Below are positions 51,819 to 64,000 of a stretch of DNA of 64,000 bases, one piece after another. The notes under the pieces are model-generated. The model saw only the letters and a program-made list of their open reading frames with translations. It was not told where the DNA came from and did not search any database. Positions within the stretch are counted from its first letter, which is position 1, and the number at the start of each line of letters is the position of its first letter. The position numbers and the translations under genes are program-made. This DNA comes from Gorsachius magnificus (taxonomy: Eukaryota; Chordata; Aves; Pelecaniformes; Ardeidae), in assembly GCA_034008185.1 (NCBI GenBank), contig CM067082.1, positions 5,688,984 to 5,752,983 of the forward strand. Direction: 5' to 3'.

Positions 51819-54800
51819 TAATGGCTCCAAAAGAGGCTTTTCGTGGATGAGCAATGTAATTAGAGCACTGGAACAGACAGATTTCATGACTCACTGTGGG
51901 TCTGCAGTCTTTGCTTCTAGTAGGGTGTTCACTAATGTCACCACACTTTCATTTCACCCATGGGCTGGTCTAATGATGGACCCACGTTTGCTTGAACAGA
52001 GATCCCTATTCAGCTGCAAAGCATCCTCCAATCTTCATGTCACTGTACAAACTTTATTTACTGCAGAGCACCCTTGGAAGGGACCAGCGAGCTCAAGGCC
52101 ACACACTGGAGTAGTGGAAAATTTCCACTTTCTTCCTTTGTTAGAGTAAAGCAGAGGGTTAAAAGAAATAGAAGATGTGAGGCAGGGAGTAGGGAGAACG
52201 GATTGATGACTGGGTCCACTTACTGATCCCGGTCGTGTTTTAGAAAGGGGCAGAATGGTGGAATACACATGCCAACATCAACCTTCTGGGTATATCTAGC
52301 TGGAAAGCAGTACATGCATTTCGAGATCAGTAAAGCTCCTTTTTCAGAGCTGATTGGAGGTCTGGGGATGAAATATTTTTGTCAGAAGATATCAATTCAT
52401 TGAGACTGCAAGTCATCACTTCAGGAAACTTTGTTGAGAACATTCCCCAGGTTTGGGGAAGAGGAGGTAATGCTCAGCGTGAGAAGGAGTAAGCATGTCT
52501 TAGGAATGAGTGGAGGTGAGCATAGGCACAAGGTTTGGGCTTGTCTGCTCCAGGTGTCTGGAGGCTCTGCTGGGCACAAGGGCCTGATAGAGGGGTGGCA
52601 GCACTGAGGAGGTGGAGGTGGTGCAGCTTTGGCTGCTGGTTCTCCTTCAGTCCCAGTGCAACAGTCAGGGGCCAGCTGTTGCAGTTTGTCTGGTGGCCAT
52701 GACTGTGACAGCAACAGTAGCAGGGTTGTGTGAGGGCTGAGCAGGCAGAAGCCCCTATCCTGCTGCATGCATAGTCCCGCCTCTGTCTCACCCATCTCTT
52801 GTTTCAGCTGAGCTTGAGCTGTGAGACCTCTTCAACACCAAGTCTGCTGCAGTGGCGGGCAGAAGTGGCCTTGCCTTGGTCCACCAAAGCAACAAGGAGA
52901 CGGTAGTTTCAGGAAAGGATAGGGAAGCAGTGATGCAACGGACTGGAATTTAACATGGCATGGGAGAGGTGAGGCAGCGACACCATATCTGGCATCACTA
53001 AGGGTTCCTCCAAAAAGTTTGGGGGCCATCGATATAGGGAATGCCATGGAGGTGCCTGCCTTACATGTAGCCCTATCCTTGTGCCTGTGTGCTGTCTTCT
53101 GAAACCTCCAAGATGCCAGGGTGCATCTCCTCCAAAATCACAACCTACTTCAGCTATTCCTGTGCTAGATCTAGCCTTCCCAAGTGGGTTGCTGCTGTTG
53201 TGGTGGTACTCGGCACAGATTGTAAGACCCACCTGGGAAGACGGTGAGTTTCTATGTGCTGAACTGTGTGCCTCACCACTTGGCAGTGACAATAGCACAT
53301 CTGTATCTGCAGTTGGATTTGATATTGGTTTTCTTCTGATTTGCCACTTGCTGAAACTTAGAGCAAGTCATGATGATTGGTCCTGTCCTTGGATTTGAGC
53401 CCTGATGCACCGGGCTCTGTACCAGCATGAAATTCAGGGTAATTTCAAAAAAGTGTCTAGAAGACCACAAAAAACCTTTTCAAAATAGCTTTTGCATTTG
53501 GAGGCTGTTTCCAAGCCAAGTAAGCTCATACCTGCCAAATACGGGTTTGGAAAACAGGTTGGTTGGGGTGTGAAGTCATTGAAGAACATGTGAAAAATAT
53601 GCCTTTTGGGACAGTTTAAAATAAAGGGGTACAAGTGCCTGGTAACTCCAAGTCCTCTGGTAATCCACCTCTTCAGCTCCCTGTCACGCAAACTTCTCTT
53701 GGAAGGTCTTCCTCTCCTGTCACTCCTGAGGGAGTAAGTCGCCACGTGAAGTATTAAAGAAAGCTGCAGTAGGTGCTGGTCTTCTTGTACACAGAAGTTA
53801 AAACTGCTCTTTCTGCATGCTGACTCACAAGGTACCAGCTCCTGTTGGTATTCACAGGAGCTTGATGAATACCTGTAAAACATGAGAGTAAGTCACTGCC
53901 TTTGAGAAATTGCTTTGAAACAAGACACAAATGAGTGCAACAAGCAACAGGATGAAAGGAGAAGAAATAATGAAAATAATAAGAACTGTGTTCTGCTAAT
54001 TGCTCTCAGTTGCCGCCAATACTGACTAGTATTGGCCTGATGAGTTAGTTCAGGGACATCTTTTGTGTCCAAGCTGCTGTGAGAAACAATGCCTGGAGAC
54101 ATTTTTTGGAGAAGCCAAAAATTGCTAGTCACAGCTGGCACAAATGGCATTGCAGATGGGGAAGTGGGTGATGAGAAACAGGAGCTGGGAAAGATGGAGC
54201 AGGGCTGTGTGGTCATGAAAAGCTTGAAGATGTTGCGGGGAAAAGGAGAAGTCAATAGAGAGGGAAGGATGAAGGTCTTGGGGTACTGTGTTGCTCAGAA
54301 TGGAAGTGTTGACATTGGTTTCCTTTGATGGTGTTTTCAAGATAGGTGAGGATATCCCAGCTGAAGAGCCTGCAGGTACAGAACATCACAGCTTGTGCGA
54401 GTGCTGTATAGAACAGTTACGTCTTGATTGACCCACCCTGGGATTTAAGTGGGAATTGGACTTGGCTGAGGGCTTTCTTTATGCCTTCCATGGTTGTGGG
54501 GATCTAGATGCGGGATGCACGGTGCTTTCCGAAAGAGTCTGAAGCTACAGATTTTATTTTTTAAGCTTCTAGAGATAAACACTACCCTATGTTCGCAGGC
54601 TATTTGCACTGCACAGCTATCTGTAATATGGGCTGATAGAAGAACATAAGAGGCTCACACAGCTCACAAAGCTGCAATGTAGGCAGGGTTCAAGCATCCC
54701 AGCACAGTGTTGCCTGACCCTACAGGCTTTGTGTGCTCTCCACACTAGGTTTAGCGTCCTAGCGTCAGCCTTGTTAGTAGCACAGCTCTTTTTAATGGTC

Positions 54801-56317
54801 ACCAACACTTTTCAGCAAACTTTGAGGTTAAAACACTGGTGGGAGAGCTGTAAAGCTCTTCCCACTCTTCTGACCTGTGGAGGTATTTGGCTGTGGAAAC
54901 AGTTGTTCCTCAGCAAGATTAGACAACATCCAAGTAGAAATGCTAGACCTATGGCATTGAAGCGAGGTCGTCAATCGATAATATGCAATCCTAATTTTCC
55001 AAGCCCAGATACTTCTTAATGACTTCAGCTGGATTTGTGGACACCTTCTAGCTTTGGGTATCTTGAAAATAGGCTTCCAAGGAGGGAAGCCGCTATTGTA
55101 AATGTGTGGCAGGTAGGCTGATGCTTCTGTTTTCAGTCTGAAAAGTGGGGGCAAGACCGTGTAAGTCTTCCTGGAGCTGTTCTCTAGGTTAAGCCACGCT
55201 CAGGGAGTACTAAATATTGTCACTATTACTTGTGTGACTGAAGAGAGCAAAATTACCTCAGGGAAGAAGGAACCGGCCAAATCCACTCTCCTGGCCACGT
55301 TGCCCCGAAGAAGAATTTTGATTGTGAGCAGCACAGCTCCGAGCTGCCGTGATGTTCAGCTGCTGTCATTGTAATGCTGGGGCAGACGTGCCGCTTCCTC
55401 TCCGGATTGTGTATGTGGAGCACGTTTCAGTAGTGCTCTGAGTTAACATTTTTTTTCTCTTCCTCTACAGTGCCAGTCATTGCTTTTTCTTCATTTTAGT
55501 GATTAATTGCTCTAAATACTCCTGCTCCTGGACTGCGGGAGTACAATTTCTGAGCTGTATTTCATTTGAACTTGCTATGCAAGTACAAGCGAACTTGGGG
55601 GAGTGCACACACCCACGTATTGCTAGGTAGAGATGGTTGCCAAAAGGACACCAAGTAAAAGAACAGTTAGTTCTTAAACAAGGGTATAATCTAATAAGCC
55701 AAAAAAGAGGAAATTACATACTGGAATCTTCAGTGCCTTCCCCCTCCCCCCGCCAGTTTCAAAATTTGCAGCTAGTACACCCCTGACTAGAGCAGTGATT
55801 TAAATATATATAGGCGTCTGTGCTTCTAAGAAAAGGAAGTGTGTCTGTTTGGGGAGCTGTGTGGAATGAGTTGGTGGATCTCAGTCCAACTTCTGGCAGC
55901 CAGGTTTTCACATCTCTCAAGCCACCCCCTCGCCCAGCACCACTCCAGGGCTCGTGCCAAGCTCTTTGTCTCTTCCTCGTGTGATCCCACCTGCCTTAGC
56001 ACCTTCTGCAGAGACAGAGTGTTTGTCATTTTTGATTGTAGTCCTTCTGCGCTGGCACCAAGATGTGCAGCTGGCCTGTCAGCCCTGCATGGGGAGGGGA
56101 GGGTTGGCTGTCTACTTGCTCTCTCCACCACTGCGGCCGATCCCTGTGATCCCCATGTGTAAGCCACTTTTTGCCACCCCCATGACTGGTTGTGCCTGGC
56201 ATGTGGCATCATCTTTTCAGCATGCTGAGAAGAGGCCAACTGGAAGGCACGTTCCTGTCTTGTGTTAGGACCATGGCATGTCCCCTGCCATAGGGTGGAC
56301 ATGCCGACATGCACCTC
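51819..56317 (+). other. KCNK9 intron 1, no gene recognised
   Basis: Several overlapping frames of 100-160 codons occur on both strands (for example 52421-52795, 53434-53883, 55826-56314). None resembles a known protein and none has exon-like boundaries I can defend. Confidence 0.5.
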
Positions 56318-56600
56318 ACAGAATCACAGAACAGGAGGGGTTGGAAGGGACCTCTGGGGATCATCTAGTCCAACCCCCCTGCTAAAGCAGGGTCATCCAG
56401 AGCAGGTTGCACAGGACATCATCCAGGCAGGCTTTGAATATCTCCAAAGAAGGAGAGTCCACAACCCCCCTGGGTAGCCTGTTCCAGTGCTCTGTCACCC
56501 TCAAAGTAAAGAAGTTCTTCCTCATATTCAACTGAAATCTCTTCTGCTTCAGTTTGTGCCCATTGCCCCTTGTCCTGTCACTGGGCACCTCTCCTGGGTC
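56318..56600 (-). mobile_element. CR1 LINE fragment
   Basis: A minus-strand CR1 of about 280 bp. The + strand gives 'cacagaatcacagaacagga', 'ggttggaagggacctctggg', 'tgggtagcctgttccagtgc' and 'cattgccccttgtcctgtca'. Read on the minus strand it still shows the ORF2 C-terminal motif [20 protein letters not shown]. It differs in sequence from the copies at 13878 and 63580, so it is another subfamily. Confidence 0.92.
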
Positions 56601-59600
56601 CGGTGTGCCAAACCTGTCAGGAGTGTGGATGTTGTCTGGGATGTGGTGGGACAGGACTTCTTCACATTTTCTATACCGAGGCTCTGTTTTGTTATGGGCA
56701 AAAAGCTTCAGGGCTTGAAACACATGTGGCAGCTCAGAAATAGAAGGTTATTTTGTGCTGCCTGGAGGTTACAATTTCCTCCTCAGCTCCTAGGTGGAAA
56801 ATCCATGGCTTGCTGCTCCCCTCCTTCATCTGTTCTTAGGATGTCCATTGCCAGGACCCTCAATCTGCTCTTGTTTATGTGCTGCCTTCCAAACCTCACT
56901 GTGCGAGTTATTTCTTGCAAAGCTGTCGCTACGCCTGGGTGTATTTCGCTGTTGAACGATCCTCTTGTGCCCCTTGAAAACCACAACAGCCCTTTCTGAT
57001 GAAAGCGGCACTCTGTGGGCTGAATGCTTTTACCTTGACTCAAAAACTTAAAAGGAAATGTTAATTGCTTTAGTGGTGTTATTGTTGAAAAAGGCACGCC
57101 GCCGGGGCAGACTAGCTCAGAAAGATGAGTCCTGGTGCTGATAAAGGAGAGAGCAATCTATGTGAGTCTGTGAAGTCAGTAGTGCCCAGGGCAAATTCAA
57201 AAGTGGAATGGAAATATCTAGGTGATTGGCTTCCTTGTTGCTTTTGTCTGGAGATGGCGGAACCGGCTGGCATCTCAGGGCTGCGTTAACTTCTGCACTG
57301 CTTTGTCGCAGGCTCTGGGCTGCTTCGATGTGCTGCCTGTGCTGCTTTTCTCTGTGATGGCAAGCAGCCAGATGCACTGGAAATGCAAAGGGTGAGAGGG
57401 GAAAGAGACTCTTCAGGGAACACAATGGTTACAGGCGTCATGAAGGACACGGGCAAGGTGCATGCTCGCTCTTCTCCTGGCCTTGGAGACGCTGTGGATG
57501 GAACAGCACAATCAAATTCAATATTCATTCAAGCCTAGGGGCTTGAATAGGTGAGGAAAAGGTGTCACAGCTCTCCAGGAGCCTGGGCTCAGAACTGGTG
57601 CGTACGACCCCAGAAACATGCAGATGTCCCAGCAAGTTCACTTTCCCAGCTCCCATCTGCCATCAAGCCAAATCAACACGGCCTTGTAGTTGCTGGTGGT
57701 TTGAGATTTAGACAATGTATCTTCAGGTCTTGGGCTTGCTCTCTTTGGTGCTTCAGCCACCTAACCCATACTCTCTTGATGCCTCTGCTGTTTTGGTTTT
57801 GTTGTTTGTTTGGGTTTTTTCCTTTAATTTTTGGGCTTTTCCAGTTAACAACAGTTGGAGTTTTGCATGTATGCAGAACCCCCTCCCTCTTATCATCTCA
57901 ACACCTAACATGCATTTGAGCATCCTTGGGATCATAAACAGAGGTTACTTGAAGCAAGAGGAGGTAGGGAATGAGCACCTTCTACCTGTGCTGTTACAAA
58001 TGAGCCATTTTATAGAAAAGGATCCAGCAAGAGAGAGTACAAGGGAGGGAGCGTATGGTGCTGTAGCATGGTGATCAGATGAGGAAGAAGTCTTTGACTC
58101 TTTTTTTTTGTCTGCACTAATTCTGGATTTTTTATTTCATTAAATACTTTAACAATCATGACAACTATATCTCCCAAGCCCCTGAGACAAGGTTTTGAGT
58201 TTTAGTCTCTGATCTTGACACATAAAGCATAGGCATTGCTACACCTCTGTTCTGGGTGTTCAAGGATCTTACTGCTTCCAGCCCTCACCTGACTGTGCCT
58301 CAGTTTTCTACAGATGAAATAGGTGTAGTAGTGCCTCCACCTTCCCCTACATGTGCAGTCTACACTGAGAAAAAATCCTTCCCTTGTCTCTTAGTATGAC
58401 TGTGCAGTACATAATATATAGGTGCTTGGCTGGGGTTTTAAAAGCCCAGCTCAAATCCAACAAACTAATGTGCCATTTCAATTTCTGTATGCGCTTGTTA
58501 TCGTTCTCCAAATTCCTGGATTATTTTTTTTCTTTTACGAATTCATGCTCATTTTCCCCAAAGAGGTTTTAATGGGTAGAGAGAATTAGGTAGACAGCCT
58601 GTAAAAATCCAGACACTTAAGAAAGAGCAGCAACCTAAATTATCGCTCAAGTTATCGCTGTACTGTGTTACTGCTTACCCTACAAAGTGCTGTGAGCTGA
58701 TTGGTATCAGGAAGAGTCAGAAATGCCCTCATTGCATGCTACCTTGTAAGCGCGGTCTTCTGCATGAGAGCATGGTGGAAGCTCTCCTGTGTCAGAGAAA
58801 GGCCTTCTGCCTTATGTGGCCACAAACTGGCTATAAATGGCATTTATTTAACGGTATCTCCAACTCATACTAAAGAAAGCTCACAAAGATAGTCTGTAAT
58901 CAGTTAATCTTGGTGCTGGCTGGTGGGTCAGGGATAAAACAGCATAAAAAGCATCCTACTAGACAAATGGGAAAGGAAAGAGTCTGTAGTTTGTAGAGTG
59001 GGAAATAAATTGGCCTGAGCCAATCTTGAAAAAAAGGTAGCCTTATGCTCTGCAGTCTTCCAGGCAGCCAAATCATCCCCAACTTGTCTTTTCTTGCTCT
59101 ATCATTCACTGATAGGCTCAGTCCCCTTGCATTACTCTGGGTTTTTTTAACTGTATCCCAAGTTACACCCCGTCCCCACACCTCCCTTTACTCTTTTTTT
59201 TGATCCTTGCCCCCTGTTATGTCTAGTTCATGGAATTTGTACCAAGGATCTGATGCTGAAGGGTTATACAGCAGGCAGCTGTTATGTATCAGAACCGTTG
59301 CTGGTAGGTGAACAGTGATGGCTATTAAAAGTGCCAATTAATGCTTGTTTGAGCTATTCAACAGCCTACAAAACTGGGCACTAGCCTGAGACATTCATAA
59401 CGTTCCCAGAAAGACCTGGGTTTCAGGTTTCACAGGCAACCGAGAATATTTAATCCTAGCACAAGTTAATGTTTTTCCTGCCCTGTGACTTTTTATTCAT
59501 GAGTAATGAAGACCGTGGCGGTGTGGTAATAGTGCTGCGGCAGAATGTGGCTGCTTGGATTTAACACCACAGTTGTGATGGTGTTTGCGTGGGTTTCCCC

Positions 59601-61887
59601 TGGTTTTCAAACCCGTCTCTTTTTCTGGGATGGTCCTTCTTTGTACTTGTCGTTGCTTCAAAGACAGTAAGCATTCATGATGTGGATGGACTGGTGTGGC
59701 AGTAAAGATAACGACCTGGGTGAGATTCATGTTCCCGCTCTGCTAATGGCTCAGTAAGATGCATAGGGAAGAATAGGTCCAAGGGAGAGAAAAGGAAATA
59801 GTTTTATTGGAAGCTTGATGGTGAGAGGCCAGGACTCAGGTCCTTTGTGAATGGAGCTGTGTCACTCACTCTAACGATGGTGCTTTTCAGCCTGAAATTC
59901 CATATGCTCCTAACAATAATGCTCTATGCCACAAGTGGTGTATTTCCAGGCAGGGGGGCAAGGGCTGAATTGACATTTTTAATAAAAAATGCAGGAAAAT
60001 TACTGTATGTTCAGTATCTGTCTTCATTGCTGCAAGGGAATCCAGCTGGGTGTCCCATATGTCTCTCAGGAGAAGCAGCAACCCCCTCTCCAGTGCTGAA
60101 GCTGAGCACAATCCCAGTGCAATCGGATCTGTTCCTAAAGTGACTGGGGGCTCTTTGATACGTCCCTGCAAATGCAATGGGAACTTCAGGAGTGCACCCT
60201 GAGATCTGTGTCCCCTGGTAAAATCTAAGCAGGCAGAGAGGAGGACTGAATGGCTTGTTCAGCTCAAGTGATGGGGACAGGTCTGTCCTCACAAATTCAC
60301 TTCAGATAGGTGGTGTAGGCGTGAGAGTGACTGCTCCCCAGAATGTGGAAGAGTCATTACTGCTGGGCAGCCCCAGAGGGTAATCTAAATATCTGACACA
60401 TTATTACAGCTGCTTTTGTGGCCACTTCTGAGCCAGGCAACTGTGAAAGGAGCCTAAGAAACTGTAGGGTATTTTAAAAGCAGTGGATGCAGTCACAGGG
60501 ATCCTGGACACATCCTGGACACTGGGGAAGGCAGCTGGTAGCTGGGACCTGATGGGTAGATGAGGGCTTCCCCAGAACATACCCTAGGCTTTTCAAGGAA
60601 GAACTTCATTATGAAAAACTTCAGGGAGCCCAGTATTGTGCTTCAGCCAGTTCGAAGCCATCTAATACATTTTCCAATATCCTGTGAGCAGGAATAATGT
60701 AACTGTAGTGCTTTTTCTTTTATCCCTGACATTTCATCACAAAGACGAAAGCAATGATGTTGTGACTTAGCCAACCTGAACGAGCCTGACAGTTCGTCTC
60801 TCTGATGGGTTGGAACTGGGTTATGATATGGAGTCATTTACTCTTAGTTGGCTTTCAAGCAGTAAGGACTTCAGAAATATCCCTGGTGAGGTAGGGATGA
60901 GGGCACTTAGCAAAAGCCCGTTCTTATCTAACTGACAAAAAAAAGCTGTGAGAAGGTCCTTATTTCTGGTAGATACGTAACACCAACACAAAGAAGACAG
61001 AGTTGGAAAAATGCCTCATTCCAAAGTGTGTTTATCCATGGTAAAGTGTTTCTATAAAAGGCATCTTGGGACTCCATGTTTATTCCCCCTCAATGACTTC
61101 TAGACTGGGTTTGCTTGATTTTCAAGTCAACATTTTTTTTTTCCCCTACTGCCGACCGTATAAACTCAGCTAGGTTCTGGAAATCAAACTGCTTTCTCCC
61201 TCATGACTGTCGCCTCCAGTAATATCCTGCAATCAGCACATGGGAAACCACTTTATTGGCGATACGTGAGCCAGTTTAGATACCAGTTCATTCCCCTCCG
61301 CAGTGACCCTGTCGTGACAATAATAGTAAAAACCAGTTCCTTTAAACAGAATCAGGAGACTTAATTAGGAGACATGCCACCTGAAAAAGAAGGGGCTGCT
61401 TTTTACTTCGACATGGTGGTAACTGTGGACTTCCACCTTTTTCTTCCTGGTTCCCCCACTCATATTTAAAGTTCACTGCGGTGAAAAGCTGATGCATCTG
61501 TGCCTGTTTTGTGGTGGAGAAGAAGAAAAGCCCATGTATGGATGTATTTTCCCGCTTTTCAGAGGGTCAAGTAATTCCCCACTTGTACGTTACAGAGTCT
61601 GTAGGTTGGGATGTGCTGTGTGCTGAAGGTAGCAGCTCAGACAGTGGTTCCCAAAAGGGAGCGTGCAAAGCTGGCATTAGATTTCCTGGGATTTGGGGTG
61701 GATGTACAGGTGGGATTTTGGGTGGATGTCTCAGCCAGTTTGGGTCTTCAACACTGTTATGGGGAGGAGAAGAAGGAGAATGAGTCCTGTGAGTTTTCTG
61801 ATGCACCTCTAAATCAATTTTGTGCTTCTGAGGGCTCTTGCTCCTGAGTTTGCTCCCAGTTTTTGTTCCAGTGAGGTCTTTAGGTGG
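56601..61887 (+). other. KCNK9 intron 1, no gene recognised
   Basis: AT-rich intron with short frames only. No exon, RNA gene or clear mobile element was recognised. Confidence 0.55.
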
Positions 61888-62395
61888 AAACACAGAATGG
61901 CTTCGGCTGGGAGGGACCTTTGATTCTTGTCAGTTCAAGCATCTCCTCAAAGCAGACCCAGTCCTGAGTTAGGTGAGAGCCTTGTCCAGCTGCATTTTGA
62001 TCATCTCCAAGGCAGATTTTTAACCAGCTGCAGATTGCACAGCTACTCTGCCCCTGTTTGGTGTTTGTTGTAAAGATTTTTATCCTAATACTGAACTTGA
62101 GTTGCTCTCTCTGCAATTTGTGACCATTGCCTCTCATTTTGCGGTGCACCTCTGGGCGCAGAGCTCTCTCTTCTCTTGACCTGCCATCTATGCTCTTGCT
62201 AATGCAACCCGGTGTGGTTGGCCCTCCTTGCTGCAAGGGCACACCACTGAGTCCTCTTCAACTTGTTGTCCACCAGGACCCCCAGATCTTTTTCTGCAAA
62301 GCTGCTCCCTCACCAGTCCTGATGATTTTCAGGCCCCTCATGACTGTTTCCAGCATTTGCACTTCCAGAGGATCACAGGGGCAAGAGCAAGGGCC
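61888..62395 (-). mobile_element. Old CR1 LINE fragment
   Basis: A diverged minus-strand CR1 of about 500 bp. On the + strand: 'cacagaatggcttcggctgg' and 'gagggacctttgattc' at the 3' terminus; 'gtaaagatttttatcctaat'; 'tgaccattgcctctcat'; then 'aatgcaacccggtgtggttg', 'ctgcaagggcacacc' and 'caccaggacccccagatctt' from further inside ORF2. It is partly deleted and has no intact frame. Confidence 0.8.
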
Positions 62396-63579
62396 CAGGA
62401 ATCCATCTAGATGAGTATTAGAAAAAAGGAATGGAAAACCTTCAGCGAGTGATCCATCACTGAGGAGCACAGCAGAGCTGCCTCCTTTTGTAGCTGGAGT
62501 GTTTTTTGTTTTTTTTCTTCCTTAGTGTAGAGCTGCTAAAAAATTGCACGGTATCAGTTGTAACAGCAGCGTTACAATTTGCAAACATGCTATGTTAAGC
62601 AGTTAGTGTGAGGCTGCGCGCTGGAGCCTGCAGGTTCCCTTGACTGATTTTGGCTGCATCCTCGTAGACGTCAGACGGTTCTGAGAGACTACATCCATAT
62701 TAAATAAAATCTTTGCTTTTTCTGGGAAAGATCACTTTCCTCGATGGACTGTTCCCCTGATGTGCAGGCCCAGCGTTTGGAGTGAGCTCCTAATTTTTAG
62801 CCTGCATCTTGTGTTTCATAAATTCCTTCAATTCTTGCTAGTTTTTCTGCCTCAAGTACAGTGTTTGCATCCTGCTGGTATTTACAGACTATTATAAAGT
62901 CCTCACCATAGGTTATATGTAGTCAAACTATGTATTTCGTTGACTGTTTTAATCTCCCCTTGTTAGTCAGTTCTTTCCCATATTGAAATAATGTCTCTTG
63001 CCTTTTTTTGGATTACAATTAGTTATCCTCCCTTTCTGGGCCAGAGCACACTATGGAGAAGCAATCACAGGCGAGCTTTTCTCCTCTCGTTTTTTCACCG
63101 GAACATTCACATTAGTTATATTTCAGCAGTGATTTTAGTTTTTAGTTTTGCCTTCCCTGATGAAAGTGTGAGTGCAAGAGAGGTGCAACTATGTCAGCAA
63201 ATACCGCATTCAACTGGGGACTTCTGGAACTGAAGAGCCACATCTATAACTTCAGCTGAAATGGAGGAGCAGCGTGCTGACTGACTGCCTTCAGATTTCC
63301 CTCTCCTCCTCAGAAACATGACTTTTCCCAAGCTCAGCTCAGCTAACATCAAGGACCATCACAGCTAAAAACCAAAAGTCAGTCTGGCAAGGGGGACAGG
63401 GGCAGGAGGGTCACGATTCACCTCCCCCATGGAATGAGGAGATGCTTAACATCTATTCCCCGGTAGGCTCTTCTGAGCTAGAGGTGTTCAAGGAGCTGTG
63501 TTTCACCGAGGCATATGAATGGACGGCTCTACTCTTCAGGGATAATACTGATGGAGGTAGCTGGGATGGGACCGAGTGA
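62396..63579 (+). other. KCNK9 intron 1, no gene recognised
   Basis: No exon or repeat is recognised in this stretch. Confidence 0.55.
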
Positions 63580-63922
63580 CTTAAAGGGGGCCTATAGGAA
63601 AGACGGGGAAAATCTTTTTAGTAGGGCCAGCTGTGACAGGACAAAGGGTAATGGTTTTAAACTAAAATAGGGTAGGTTTAGACTGGATATAAGGAAGAAA
63701 TTCTTTACAATGAGGGTGGTGAAACACTGGACCGGGTTGCCCAGAGAGGTGGTGGAGGCCCCATCCCTGGAAATACTCAAGGCCAGGTTGGATGGGGCTG
63801 TGAGCAGCCTGATCTGGTTAAAGGTGTCCCTGCTCACTGCAGGGGGGTTGGACTAGATGACCTCTAGGGGTCCCTTCCAACCTAAAACATTCTATGATTC
63901 TATGATGATTCTATGATATTAA
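63580..63922 (+). mobile_element. CR1 LINE copy, 5'-truncated
   Basis: A well-preserved + strand CR1 beginning in 'ttaaagggggcctataggaa' and ending in repeated 'attctatgat' units. It contains 'gggtaggtttagactggata', 'ggttgcccagagaggtggtg' and 'cctgctcactgcaggggggt'. It is the same subfamily as the nested CR1 at 13878-14260 but in the opposite orientation. Confidence 0.93.
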
Positions 63923-64000
63923 GATTGATTAATTCAAAAGCCATGCAAAATGCCTGAGGCTCTGAGACATCACACGGGAGCTGGTGGAAAATGTGCCACC

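Noticed and set aside
56487..56999. 170-codon + strand ORF
   Set aside because: Its start lies in antisense CR1 sequence and the rest is not recognisable.

Overview
The window is a piece of a bird nuclear genome. The evidence is a vertebrate gene split by an intron, many CR1 LINE fragments ending in the avian CR1 3' signature (repeats of ATTCTATG), and two solo LTRs of a family common in birds. The species cannot be told from the sequence.

Only one gene is supported: the first coding exon of KCNK9 (TASK-3, a two-pore-domain potassium channel) on the + strand at 35626-35908. It encodes residues 1-94 and the first base of codon 95, then stops at a strong splice donor inside the GYG selectivity-filter codons. 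Exon 2 is not in the window, so 35909-64000 is the 5' part of intron 1 and 1-33.7 kb is upstream intergenic DNA. In mammals TRAPPC9 lies upstream of KCNK9, but I found no TRAPPC9 exon here.

Layout. 1-30.8 kb: intergenic DNA with CR1 relics, including one CR1 inserted inside an older CR1 at 13.8-14.6 kb, and a solo LTR with a 5-bp target duplication at 23.1-23.7 kb. 30.87-31.39 kb: a CR1 copy. 31.39-33.76 kb: a G/T-rich minisatellite of about 45-bp units containing a near-identical 255-bp duplicated block. 33.77-36.0 kb: the KCNK9 CpG island, with a CA repeat, a GGA repeat and a long pyrimidine tract. 36-64 kb: intron 1, with a second small CpG island at 38.6-38.95 kb that contains three 39-bp repeats, more CR1 relics of several ages, and a second solo LTR at 47.85-48.41 kb inserted in an ancient CR1.

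The very long open frames around 30.8-35.8 kb come from the minisatellite and from GC-rich sequence and are not genes. No new multi-gene system is visible. The most interesting signal is the triplicated 39-bp repeat in intron 1: each copy contains a REST/NRSF (RE1)-like site, the best matching 16 of 17 positions of the degenerate consensus, in the first intron of a neuronal potassium channel gene.
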